NCBI GenBank assembly: GCA_013398175.1 | Contig: VZRZ01003917.1 | Coordinates: 186,001 to 250,000 of the forward strand | DNA length: 64,000 nucleotides | DNA from: Climacteris rufus | Taxonomy: Eukaryota; Chordata; Aves; Passeriformes; Climacteridae | Direction of reading: 5' to 3' | Shown here: in pieces, positions 37,321-48,110 of the stretch | Position numbering within the stretch: the first letter of the stretch is position 1 | Layout of the letters: every line of letters starts with the position of its first letter | Made by a program: the position numbers and the translations under genes | The notes under the pieces: generated by a model | Seen by the model: the letters and a program-made list of their open reading frames with translations, nothing else | Databases searched by the model: none | What the model was told of the DNA's origin: nothing

Positions 37321-38156
37321 CCAAGAAAACATAATGCAGTTAACCCACTATTAAAATCTGAGAAAAGAGTGATATGGAAAGAGACTAATTCTTATTTCTG
37401 TGTTAAACAACAGCTGCATGGAGCATATTTCATGCAAAATAAGGTTTGATACAGCACACTGAAGAGGTGAAAATCAAATATTTTCAAGCCACAAACCTAT
37501 ACACTTAAATTTCACAGAAGAAATCTACTTTTAGTATTCTGTTTGCTGAATATTTTGCTACAGTAAGATAAGGTGATAATGTTTGCACCACATTTTTCCA
37601 CATTCCCCTTGAAGCTTTTTGATGCATATAAAACAGAGGCCACTCAATCCACTTATACCCAATAAACGTCAAAACAACCCAATAAATAATTGCTGTAGCC
37701 CTGACCTCAAAACATTTTGAAAGAAATACTGGTATCCCTTCTGCTTCTGTTTTTCTAACTGAATTCTACAGGTGGGAGCACATTCCCGTCCAGCACACCA
37801 TCCTGTCACAGTTGCTGTTTACTCAAATGATTCACCTCTGAAAAAATTCTGAAAATCTCTTAAGGTTCAGCAGTTCCAGCTACATTATAAAAAGACAATC
37901 ACATTTGGTTACAGTGGTGGAAGCTGCGCCCTGTTTCAAAGTCTAACTGGTGAGCTGGAGCTCTCCAGCCTGTTCTTTGCACTTACAGCTCTTGCTGTGT
38001 GCACTTACAGAAGGCAAAAAATAAACTATCAATGTAGAATTTACATTTATACCACAAACAAAATCAGACTAAAATCTTCCCAAAATTTTAATTCCAGACC
38101 ATACTCTATGATTTACCAAAGGGAAAATCAAGATCACAGACTGACTGTACACATAC

Positions 38157-38287
38157 TGTCACAATTCCCTCCAGCAGGCAAAGCAATAAGAATGAATTTC
38201 TTCTCCGGGCCTGGCATTGTCATTTCTTCATTCCAAGCAGGAACTTTCAGCACCTCATCAAATTCAGGAAGCTGCCGGTGAGAGATT
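38157..38287 (-). CDS. HELB: HELB coding exon: ISHRQLPEFDEVL
   Basis: Acceptor GCTGCTCAAG (weak pyrimidine tract), donor GTATGTGT. Completes Arg and encodes ISHRQLPEFDEVLKVPAWN and GPEKKFILIALPAGGNCD. It corresponds to mammalian ISRRQFPKFDAEL...KTFIFVRLP. The acceptor was set by frame and by matching RI-S-R-Q; a second AG eleven bases on (CGGCAG) would lose these residues. Confidence 0.88.
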
Positions 38288-39054
38288 CTTGAGCAGCGCA
38301 TTGGAGAGAAAACAGCAGTTATTTCCAGTTAAAGAATTCCAACGTATCATCATCCGCATCAGCCTGAAGTTCACCACTGAGAAATATTTTGTCACCTACA
38401 CTACATCCCCTGAAAACTCCTTCCTCAGAGCATAACTTAATTTCACATTAAAAAAATGGTAATTTATTCTCTAAAATCTCCAATCACTGCAGCAGATACT
38501 TAGTATTACCCATACAATTCTTCTCATGGGACCAAAATGGAGTAAAACAGAAGTGTTACCAAAAAAAAAAAAGTAACAATGTTTGCAAAACACTTAGTAG
38601 TTCTGGACATCTTGCAAATGTTCAGAATATTCTCAAATTCAATTAACATCAAAAGCTTTTGGGCACTTGAACCTAGATTTTGTTGTTAAGAGGTTTAAAA
38701 AATAAATCATGCACTGATAGGAAACAGAATTATTTCCAAAACAAAAGTAAAGCAAATGCTGGAAACATTTTGTAGTGTGTTTGTAGGTATTAATACAGAA
38801 AGAAGCTATGATGTAATGGCCCTTGACATCTAAACTGTCAAAGCAATTCAGTCTGTTTTAGCTGTTGTCACGCTTACCAGCAGTGTCTTTAAAACTTCAT
38901 TTTTAGAGGAGCAATTGTAAGCCATCTTAGAAGGCATAAAGTCAGTTGTTCATTTACAACTCATTTGAAAATAACCGAGAGCACCTGAGAATGTGGTAGT
39001 GAAACACATCCCATAAAATTCAAGACTTTTCCAGCACACACATTTTTTTGTCCA

Positions 39055-39074
39055 ACATATATATATATATATAC
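39055..39074. repeat. (TA)n microsatellite
   Basis: Uninterrupted TA dinucleotides, about ten units, in a HELB intron. Confidence 0.9.
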
Positions 39075-39271
39075 ACTTCTGGAAAGATCTGTAAAGTTTT
39101 GTTGCTGTTGTTTTGGGGGTTTGTTTGTTTTCAAAACCAGTCTTATAGATTTGGACCAAAAAACTAACAGAAACAGTACTAGAGAGTCAAATCTGGGTGC
39201 ACTGCTATTTGCAGGTAAAAGGCCAGGCAAAAATTACAAGGATTCTTCATACACACATAAGGATATCCTAC

Positions 39272-39413
39272 CTTGATGCATTATCTACAATTAGTTGTGA
39301 TTCAGCTCTGTGGTTAGTTCGCAGTTCCACAGAAAAGCCTCTTGACTTTAGACCCTCAAAGATATCAGCTAACATGTTTCCTGGGTCTATGCTTGGTAGC
39401 TGTCTAGTATCAC
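39272..39413 (-). CDS. HELB: HELB coding exon: motif III (GDTRQLPS)
   Basis: Acceptor TTCTGTTTAG, donor GTAGGATA. With the G from the preceding exon it reads GDTRQLPSIDPGNMLADIFE, then LKSRGFSVELRTNHRAESQL and IVDNAS. GDxxQLPS is motif III and LRTNHR is motif IV of the SF1B helicases. Both split codons fit. Confidence 0.96.
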
Positions 39414-40191
39414 CTAAACAGAATGAAAGTTAGGTTCTGTGACAAGGAATAATGTACCAGCTGTTGAAAATTGTCTTGAAAAAAAAACAACACTGGAATG
39501 AATAAATACTCAAGGGTCTACATGGTAACATACATCCTTGATACAATTCACATGAAACAAAATTTCAAGAATCTAAGAAACTTTGGGAATAAGGTTGTAG
39601 TGTAGTTTAAGTTTTTCACACTCCTCACTCAGTAATGTTTTACTAGCAAGTGCAAATCCCTCAGCTTGATGAGCACTGACAGTGATCACATCTTATTCAA
39701 ACACACTTTGAAAGCTACGTATTTAAAAAAATATGGCATGTCAAAAAGCAAACCTCTAAGAAAACATAAAAATTTGACTTTACATTTCTTTGCTTTTGTT
39801 TTTGAATTAAAACAAGATGATCCAAGCACTAAGAATGACGTAAAAAACTCCCTGCTAACATACAATTAATATGCTAACACTAGCTTCTCCAGATTTAAGG
39901 AAATCAGAAAAGTTTTCCAGTTGCAAGATGTAATAAGCTACCACACAGAAGTCAGAACGAGAGAAAACACTGCTAAACAGATAATGGAGATACTGATACT
40001 TTCATACTGACACGTGGAAAACTGTCTGTCTCATCTGACCTTAAGAATTAGCAGAAGTATCCAATTACAGAACAATGTAACGTTTTGGGGTTTCGAAGAG
40101 ACTCTGTGGGACCAGTGGGAGCTCTGATACTTACACTGTATATTGTGTATTATTAAATGTTGTATAATGCCAAATTTGCTGTTTCACTTAC

Positions 40192-40363
40192 CTAGAATAA
40201 TAAGTTTAGCAAGCTGAGCATGATCACACAGGAGTTTCAAAACCAAACTAAGAACATGTACAGACACCAAACTTCCTTCATCCACAATCAGAACAGTAAC
40301 AGCAGAAAACTTCCACTGCTGTGCTTGTTCACTCCGCTTCCATGATTTAAAACTATAGATAAT
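40192..40363 (-). CDS. HELB: HELB coding exon: Walker B (VDEGS)
   Basis: Acceptor TTGTTTCTAG, donor GTAAGTGA. Encodes IIYSFKSWKRSEQAQQW, then FSAVTVLIVDEGSLVSVHVL and LVLKLLCDHAQLAKLIIL plus G. VLIVDEGS is the Walker B / motif II. It carries Gly where many relatives have Ala or Thr after DE, the same as mammalian HELB. Confidence 0.96.
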
Positions 40364-41418
40364 CTAGAAACAAATAAAAATAAAGCAAGCTCTGACAGCA
40401 ATCAACTGTAAACAAATGTCTTACAAAAGCAGACAGTGTCGTATCTTCTAATGTTGTATGTAGAGCTGTTATCTGAAATTCTAAACTTAAACTTGTAAAG
40501 ACCCATAAGACTCAACCATTCAGTCTTATTTTCATCCTCAGTGAATACATTTCTAGCTGAGATTATTGACACTGACTTACATAAAAGAACAATAATGCAG
40601 TCTTTTTTTTCCCTGTAGGAACCATTAAAGATTCAAGGTCAGCCATTAGGTTGCTCAGTAACAGAACACCACCTACTACAATCTGCTGACATTAATAAAT
40701 GCCCAACATTGCATGGGGAAGGGGAACAGGCAACTATCCAGTCCCCAAAGATAAAATAAGCCAACAGTATTTTTTATGTTATAATTTCTATTTGTATGGG
40801 TTATTCCACACTTTCAATGTCTTCTTGGCACTTTTTGCCACCTAGAACAAGAGAGACTTGACCTTAGTTTATTAACAAAGAGTTTGCTTTCTGTTTTTCT
40901 AAAAAAAATTCCACAATACCTAACTGTAATTGAGCAAACACTGTGCAAATGAAATTTCTCTCATTATTCAACTCCAGGCTACTGATATTTGCATATATGT
41001 GCTGTTGTAAGCATGATTGCTAGGCAACAGGATCCTAGAAAACAGCTTTACCACCTAGAAAGTATTTTAGTCTTCATTAAAATAAAAAACAAAAATGAGA
41101 AGCTGAAAAAAACTGATGCCCTAGAGAGGCACAAATTTCAGATGTATATAAATAGAAAAACCAAAGTTACAACAAATAATGTATTTCAAATGACTGATTT
41201 ATGGTTCTCCAAAATGTAATGCTGACTTTCAAATCCTGACAAGCTGTACCTAAGCTTTAATAATGGTAAGAGGTTATACATTTCATAAAGAAAGTTCAGT
41301 AACAAGCTTTTTTTTTTTTCAAAACAAGAACGGACAGTGCCAAAACGTCTTTCAGAACCTAATTTAAAAAAAAAACAAAAACAAACACACAAGAAACAAA
41401 ACCAAAATCAAACTTTAC

Positions 41419-42285
41419 CTGATGCAGTGTATATGCAGGAAGCTTGGTTTTTTCACTCAGAAGACTTGCTGCCCTCCCTGTAGGTGCAGTGAATAGTACA
41501 TTCAAATTTTTTTTTGCATACATACTCTCTGACTCCCAATGGTCATCAAATGTATGCCATTCCTCAGAGGCATCCAAGTCATCTTCAAAGTCCTTAGAAG
41601 CAGCTTCCACTTCTTTTTCCATCTGCTTTAAATGATGAAAAAGGCAGCTAACTATTGTACTCTTCCCACAGCCTCCTTTTCCACTGATAATTGTGACAGG
41701 ATTGGAACAGATTTTTTTCACAGCAATCACCTGATCGAAGTCTACTTCTGCTTTACTTTGGATCCCAGACTTAGAGTCCATTTCCTTTTCAGGGAAGTGA
41801 TTTTCACCATTATGATTGTCTGGATTATTTTCCTTCATTTCATGTGGCTGGGAAATATTCGTTTTGTTACCTACTGTTTCTCCTGATGCCCCAGAAATGT
41901 TAAGTATCTTTTTCACATCCACATCCAGTTTCCATGGGTGGTTTGACAGAAGGTCACCTACATACATTGCAATTTCTTTTTCAGATTTGTAAAGGTGAGG
42001 CAGAAACACCAGCTTTTTCTCCCTAATCACTACATTCTGGTCTTTCAAAAATTCAAGAGATTGCCAAGCATCCTCAATGGACATTTGTTTGGAGACAAAA
42101 CGAGCTAATTCATCTTGATCTTCATATGTGTGTCCCATTTCTCTACAGCGTGTCTTAAGCTGATCATACAGAATCAATGCGTTCTTCTGCAAGTCAGGAA
42201 TCTTCCAGAGGAGATGTTCACACTGACAGAAGGCAGCCCACGTTGCCTCACAGTAAGAAAGGTTCAGCTCCCTATAGACAATCTT
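41419..42285 (-). CDS. HELB: HELB large coding exon: N-terminal domain to Walker A and motif Ia
   Basis: About 289 codons. The start at 42285 is one of two acceptors three bases apart (GAGAAG); the other start would be 42282. It opens with (K)IVYRELNLSYCEATWAAFCQ, a helical N-terminal region, a variable Asn/Glu-rich linker, then DQVIAVKKICSNPVTIISG and GKGGCGKSTIVSCLF (Walker A, about 41659-41690). Next comes an acidic segment KDFEDDLDASEEWHTFDD, like the RPA-binding motif of human HELB. It ends VLFTAPTGRAASLL (motif Ia) and YTLHQ before GTAAAGTT. All catalytic residues of the P-loop are present. Confidence 0.95.
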
Positions 42286-43628
42286 CTCCCCAGAAAGAGT
42301 AAAAGCAAACACATATTTATTTCAGAAGACGTTAGCCTCTTGTTGAGTAACATTCCTCCTAGTAAATACAAATTGCAATTCAGAGCATGGAAGTTTGCAA
42401 AAATGTATGTATTTTTTCATAATGTGTGAAGTTATGCTTTTCAAGCTACGTGAAAGCAAGATATTTAAAGTAAGCTGGAAGGATAATTCCTCTCAGTCAC
42501 CCTTCTGTATGAAACAGAAACTTTAAAAATAGGAAATCTGGCACAGAAATTGGGTAGTAGGGAGAACTCGTGCACACCTCATAGCACATTTTCATGTAAC
42601 AGTAGACAAACTGTAGAAACAGAGCACAGGAAAGCCATTAGCCAGAATACTGTACCCAATTCTGAACATATTTCTTCAAGAAATACACCACCTCTGCAGA
42701 CACTACCACAAAATAGTGAAAGATTGAGATGTTCAAAATAGATGAACTATTGAGAGCAAAAATAATTAATTGCATTTGCTCAGTCTTAAGAGAAAAAGCT
42801 GAAGAGAGTCTTCAAGCAATAAAAAACTGCAGTGAGAATGCAGGTCCTTGAGTCAAGAAAGCAACAAGTACATATTGCATCAAGGAATAGTCAAATTGGA
42901 CATCAGGAAAATCTTTTTAAAGGAAATTATGTGAAACACTGGAATATACTGGCTGCACTGCTAAGAGTTCTGAAATCAGAGCTCTTAAAGACAAGGCAGA
43001 ACATCCATAAGTAAAGCACTGGGGGACTAAAGCAGAGGGATAACCAACCACACTGGTGAACTACTAAGCTGTAGCTCCCCTCTGAGGTATGAAGTGCTAA
43101 GGTGAGGGGCAGCAGCAAAGATCACAGCAAGTGCAGCAAAGGAACACAGGAAGGGAAGCAACCACTGCAAACTCCATTACAAAAAACAAACTACTGGACC
43201 AGATGACCACTTGCAGAGAAACTTACCTTACTATGAAAGCATAGACACTATTCTACATATTAGAACAGAACATCTCATTTACCAATATAAAATTGAACAG
43301 AACAATTGAAGATTTTCAATTAGCTTTCTTACTTTTGGCCCAATTACTTCAAGCATTTAATTTTCTGTTCCTTGTAGAAAATACTAAAGAAATAGTTGTA
43401 ACAAAACCACTTCCAAAAAGCTTCTGAGATTCATTTATTGGAGAGCAACTGGAAAAACAAAACCCTTTGCTAAACCTGAGTCCAGTACATGATCCATTTC
43501 CAAATGAACTACGCTTAACCATACAAATGCCCATTTAATAAAGTGAACATAACTAAAAACAGCACTGTAGTCTAGTGAACCTCAAATGCAAAAAATACCA
43601 TATAGTTACCCTGCTTAACACTACTTAC
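42286..43628 (-). other. HELB: HELB intron with old CR1
   Basis: A 1.34 kb intron, a third of which is an old CR1 fragment. No other feature. Confidence 0.8.
42600..43030 (+). mobile_element. Old, diverged CR1/L3-like LINE fragment
   Basis: Phrases such as AAGCCATTAGCCAGAATACT, TACCCAATTCTGAAC, TGGACATCAGGAAAATCTTT and GTGAAACACTGGAATA follow, in order, the 3' region of old amniote CR1 (GGACATTAGGAAAAACTTTT...GAGACACTGGAACAG). Very diverged. It lies opposite in orientation to HELB. Ends approximate. Confidence 0.6.
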
Positions 43629-43849
43629 CCTGCTGAATCCAAGTTTCCATGGTTCATTGTTTAGTATCTCATCCAATTTTGTTACCACCCCGACATCTAG
43701 CTCCTCACGATCCGCACCATTGCTTTCTTCAGTCTTTGTCTGCCAACACACGGTGTCTAACAGGCAGCAGAAGTGGCGTGGCAGCAGAACTGGCAAGAAC
43801 TCCAGTATCCTTGGAAAAGCCAGAGCTGCCAAGGCCGCCTTTCCTGCAA
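43629..43849 (-). CDS. HELB: HELB coding exon: N-terminal domain, FPRILEFLPVLLPRHF
   Basis: Acceptor GTGCATGCAG, donor GTAAGTAG. Completes Leu and encodes AGKAALAALAFPRILEFLPV, LLPRHFCCLLD, a variable acidic part and KLDEILNNEPWKLGFSR. FPRILEFLPVLLPRHF and PWKLGFS are the most conserved N-terminal signatures of HELB. The join with the previous exon was chosen to hold frame. Confidence 0.92.
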
Positions 43850-46294
43850 CTGCATGCACCATAAACAAAGGAAGTTTTATGCCATATACAAAGATCGTTG
43901 TAAAGTAATTTATACTGACTCTGGCTTCATCCTTCTGCCTCCCCTATATCTAAGACATCATAAATTTCTCTCAGTTTCATACCCTTTGAAGTCCTTTCTA
44001 AATTCTTTTAAAGTCTGTTTTCCCTGACCTGTCTTGGGATGCAAACAGATGACATAAAACCAGCAACTAAATGTATTCACTTGGAAAATACTTCTTATGC
44101 ACTTGGTTTAAATTGCATAGTCAACAACATTTTGTAGAAAGTCAGTTCAAACCTCACCATGCCTGCCTCTTACCTAAAAGTAATTTTCATACAGATGTAC
44201 ACTTCAAATTCAAAATAAGAAAAGAGGCTTCCACATTTGTAGTATCAGATCAGTAGAGGAACTTAGAAAAACAGTGCTCTCCACTTGCTTTCTCAATGAC
44301 CCCAAACTTCAGCTGTCACTTTCCCTGTTATGTCAGTCACGGGATAAGACAGGAATAATGAAACTGACCTGCTCTATACTTTGCTTTAAAAAACTGATTT
44401 CAGAAGAAAGAAAAATTAATTTCAGAAGAACGAGAGACTTTTAGAAGTTTTACCTCTTGGAAAAAAAAGGCTATTTTTAATTAAGTGTTAAGGAAAATTT
44501 AAAACACTCAATTTTCCTCAGTTAAGTACTTTTTCTGATGACTCTTACCCTTATAAAGACAAAGATAAAACCTTTTCCCTTTTAAGCAAGCACTTAATTT
44601 ACACATAAAGATTCAATACACACTATTTCCACCCCCAAAAAAATACCATGGAAGCTTGAAGAACAAACTGCTCAAGCCTGTAACAACTAATGGCAACCAA
44701 AAAAATTTACAATACTAACAGTAGCAACTGGGGGAGGAAGGGCCTATATTGCCCAATGATAAAGAAAAAAGAGAGCTTAAAACGTAGCAAAGTAATTTAC
44801 ACTAGATACTAGGAAAAATCACCAGCTACAAGAACGGTGAAGAGAGTATGTAGGCACACTCTGCAAACTATCCCTGAGGATTCATGAACATATTGGACAA
44901 GCCTCAACCAAAAGCAATCCACAGATCCAATAAAAGCTCACAAAGCAAACCAGATCTGCGTTCCTACCACTATCAATTTCTATCCCTTTGTGGTCACGAA
45001 AAGATCTGAAGTCCATAAAGAAGAGTCAAGAACTTTTCTACCATTACAAAAACAGAATAAAAAGCCTGAAAGCTTACAGAACTCTGAAAATTTTCCTCTC
45101 CTTACATATGGAATTTGAAATAAAATCAGTTCAAGTCTAGCAGAGGCTCAGATCTCTGCTGTTACACATGATTTGACATTCAAAAGAGTCACCTCCATCA
45201 TCTAACCTGACACTGCCCAGTAAAGCAGGTACTGGAAAACTTTGCTTACACATAACAGTAGATAGACCCAACCTGTGCATAGGTTATGGAAATAGATCAC
45301 TGGAGAAAAACAAGAGACCTAATGCTGAAGGCACATCTCAGACATCCTGATTTTCTTTGTATTTCAGTGTTTTGTTTCAGACCAGCTAAGTCTGATCCCA
45401 TAGACTGAATGCACATTATGGACTGGAGTACCTCAAGAATGCAACTGGAACACATTGTTTGGGTTTCATCCAGCAGGAATACAGTGAATACTCTCAGAGC
45501 TGCATCACAACGAGGACAATGGGGGGGATGTCTGCTTCTAAAGCACACTCCTGATCCAATCTCTAACACTTATATAGTCACACTCGTGCAATCACACCAA
45601 CATAACACACAACAGCATCCTCAGCCATCCTGAACTATCTCCACGTGGGGACACTCCAGCGCTTCCACAGTCTGCTCCCAGCCATACCAATTTGCTGACA
45701 GGCAGGATTCAAACACACCTACAGACAGTCTATTTAGTGCAGCTGACCTCCTTCACTGATCCCTGTACTACAAAGAAGCAGCTATACTACTTTTGAACAT
45801 GTGGTTGTCCTAAAAAGCCACATCACCATGTTTAAGCAGTGCTGAACCCATTTTTCAATAAGATGAATAAACCATAGGAAGCACCAGTGTCTTTGCATCA
45901 TAGAACCACAGAAGCATAAAATGATTTGGGTTGGAAGTGACCTTAGAGATCAACCAGTTCCAAAGCCCTGCCATTGGCAGGGACACCTTCCACTAGATCA
46001 GGCTGCTCAGAGACCCATCCAATGTGGCCTCGAACATTTCCAGGGACGAAGCATCCCTCGCACAAACATTTCTACTTAGTAAGCCTACAGAATTCAGGAA
46101 AGTCCTTCTGTATGCCTATCTTTAATTGGTCAGTTGACCTCCTGTCCTGAAATATTTTAAAATAAAAGAACCATTGTGTGTTCAAAATTCCTTTGAATAT
46201 ACATTTCATATGAACACACGTTAGCTTGAACACAGTATATGAGAGAGAACTCCTTAACGTATAGAACAATGACAATAGCACAGGATATACCTAC
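43850..46294 (-). other. HELB: HELB intron with CR1
   Basis: A 2.4 kb intron containing one minus-strand CR1 3' end (about 45898-46075). No additional exon was found; the frame joins directly across it. Confidence 0.75.
45898..46075 (-). mobile_element. CR1 LINE 3' end
   Basis: Reads ATCATAGAACCACAGAAGC, GGTTGGAAGTGACCTTAGAG, GCAGGGACACCTTCCACTAG, CCAATGTGGCCTCGAAC and TTCCAGGGACGAAGCATCC, the reverse complement of a common avian CR1 3' end. It may continue, more decayed, to about 46150. Same orientation as HELB. Confidence 0.9.
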
Positions 46295-46669
46295 GTGATT
46301 TTGAAACATAGTAGAAGATGTCGTAATCCTTGGTATTTCTTTTGCTCCTCCCTGGCTGTATGTGTGAAACTTGGAACTGTTTTAGTTTTGATTCAAGGTT
46401 TCTAAAACTCAGCACAGAGTCCATAGGAAGCCACGTAAAAAACTTTTCTTTGAAACTTTCAGGAACATCACATTCCGTAAGAAAGAGTGAAAATACTTGT
46501 CGGTTGTTTTCTTCTACATCAGTCTGCAGAAAATACGATGGATATCCTTGCACAAAGTACTTTGATCCCATTTTTTTAGCTTTAACATTAACTTTCCACC
46601 AAGGGCCAACTAATGGAAAACGTCCAACTACTTCATACTCCTTTTTGGTGCCGCATTCCTGTATAATAA
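46295..46669 (-). CDS. HELB: HELB coding exon 2: N-terminal domain (GRFPLVGPWWKV)
   Basis: Acceptor AATAATGCAG, donor GTAGGTAT. With G supplied by exon 1 it reads VIIQECGTKKEYEVVGRFPL, then VGPWWKVNVKAKKMGSK, YFVQGYPSYFLQTDVEENN and a less conserved stretch up to YYVSKS. GRFP..G.WW and VQG(Y/F)PSYFLQ identify the HELB N-terminal domain. The donor was chosen because C joined to TT keeps the frame; the overlapping GTATAT four bases on would break it. Confidence 0.93.
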
Positions 46670-47574
46670 CTGCATTATTAAAAAGAGAAATAAATCCAAT
46701 GTTAATTGACTGCCATAAAAATTATAAGTTTGTGTTGATTAAAAGAGTTTTGTTTGTTCAATGCTTCTTTTTGTCTTTTCTGTAAATTTCAGTAGTAAAA
46801 GTAAACCAGGGGTTCTCCTAAATTCCTGAGTCCAGTCTCTCCAGTAATATTTAAAAACAAAAGTGAAACCAATCTCAGAAACATCCACTAAAGCTGCTTC
46901 TTTAAGCATCAGAAATAAATCTTGCATGTGAATTTATAAAGCCAATTAAATACATATGGTTTAACATTATGGTTTACTATATATATCAACTCAAGTTTAC
47001 AATTCAATTTTAAACAGTTTCATCACTAAATATTCTATCACAATGCTTGCATAATCTTCAGATATGTTTGTATACCAAGTACTTCCTGCCAATAAAACCG
47101 CCAGAATCATATGGAATTAATATGATAAACTCTTAACATTTTGCATGACCTGGTTTGCCTCCTCTTTTCCTTCAAAAAAATAATACACCACTCCTCAGCC
47201 TACAACTGGGGACTAACCATTGCGACGAGAACAAAGTGGGCACCTACATTAAACAGGGCCACTTCCTCACCAGGGCAGCTCTTATGCCTGTTCACAGCCT
47301 ATTTATTTCTCCCTCGTTGTTTATCTCAGTTTAGCCATTTTAAAAACATTTGCAGATAAAACACATTTTAGGCAGAGGTTGCTCCAACTTCACCTACTTT
47401 TCCCGGCTCGAAATAGAAAGTTGGGAATCACTAACATCAACGCTTTCATATGTCGTAAAACTTGAGTGCGAAAACCTTGTGTTTCCTTACTGTTGCGATA
47501 GTGCGCCCGTAGTAAAGCAGAGATCACAGCTCCCCTCTACTACCTGTTCATCACCTACTGCAGCTGCCCGTGCC

Positions 47575-48110
47575 TTTACTCGTACCCAACGCAGGCAGCG
47601 GGCACGGGGCGGGCTGGGGCCTGACCCGCGTGGAACAGGCCGAGCGCCGCCTCCCCGCAGGCCCGGGCCCCGCCGCTCGCTGCCCCCGGCGCCCCCCGCG
47701 GANNNNNNNNNNNNNNNNNNNNNNNNNNNNNNNNNNNNNNNNNNNNNNNNNNNNNNNNNNNNNNNNNNNNNNNNNNNNNNNNNNNNNNNNNNNNNNNNNN
47801 NNNNNNNNNNNNNNNNNNNNNNNNNNNNNNNNNNNNNNNNNNNNNNNNNNNNNNNNNNNNNNNNNNNNNNNNNNNNNNNNNNNNNNNNNNNNNNNNNNNN
47901 NNNNNNNNNNNNNNNNNNNNNNNNNNNNNNNNNNNNNNNNNNNNNNNNNNNNNNNNNNNNNNNNNNNNNNNNNNNNNNNNNNNNNNNNNNNNNNNNNNNN
48001 NNNNNNNNNNNNNNNNNNNNNNNNNNNNNNNNNNNNNNNNNNNNNNNNNNNNAGCTGGGGCGGCAGGAGGCTCAGGAGAGGGTCGGGATAGGTAGGCCCA
48101 GTAGGCCCAG
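47575..48110. promoter_or_regulatory. HELB: GC-rich, CpG-dense HELB promoter region (interrupted by gap)
   Basis: On both sides of the N gap the DNA is strongly GC-rich with many CG pairs (for example GGGCACGGGGCGGGCTGGGG, CCGAGCGCCGCCTCCCCGC, CCCCGCGG), unlike the AT-rich surroundings. It lies about 1 kb upstream of HELB exon 2, where exon 1 and the promoter are expected. No start codon with a HELB-like N-terminus was found in the visible part. Confidence 0.75.
47703..48052. other. Assembly gap, 350 N
   Basis: A run of N inside the GC-rich region. It probably hides HELB exon 1, including the start codon. The two long + strand open frames that run across it are artefacts of reading N as coding. 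Confidence 0.98.

Larger units (their letters stand above)
32545..47702 (-). other. HELB: HELB gene (DNA helicase B), first exon not resolved
   Basis: Twelve minus-strand exons join in one frame of about 972 residues plus stop, in the order and motifs of vertebrate HELB (about 1087 residues in human). HELB is a nuclear superfamily 1B 5'-3' DNA helicase related to RecD. It binds RPA on single-stranded DNA, acts in replication stress and restrains end resection at double-strand breaks. Helicase motifs are complete: Walker A SGKGGCGKST, motif Ia TAPTGRAASL, Walker B VLIVDEGS, motif III LGDTRQLPS, motifs V/VI TIHTFQGSEE and YTAVTRGRCRVY. The missing N-terminus (about 60 residues in human, with an acidic stretch) belongs to exon 1, probably in the N gap at 47703-48052. 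The C-terminal tail after the helicase core is shorter than in human. Introns not listed separately (33363-41418) are short, and the only repeats seen in them are low-complexity tracts. Confidence 0.95.

Noticed and set aside
46330..46785. 151-codon + strand open frame
   Set aside because: Shadow of HELB exon 2, which is read on the opposite strand.
47560..47702. Possible HELB exon 1 ending before GTACGAGT on the minus strand
   Set aside because: The phase could fit (ends with G), but the translation lacks the acidic N-terminal region expected of HELB and no start codon is supported; left undefined.
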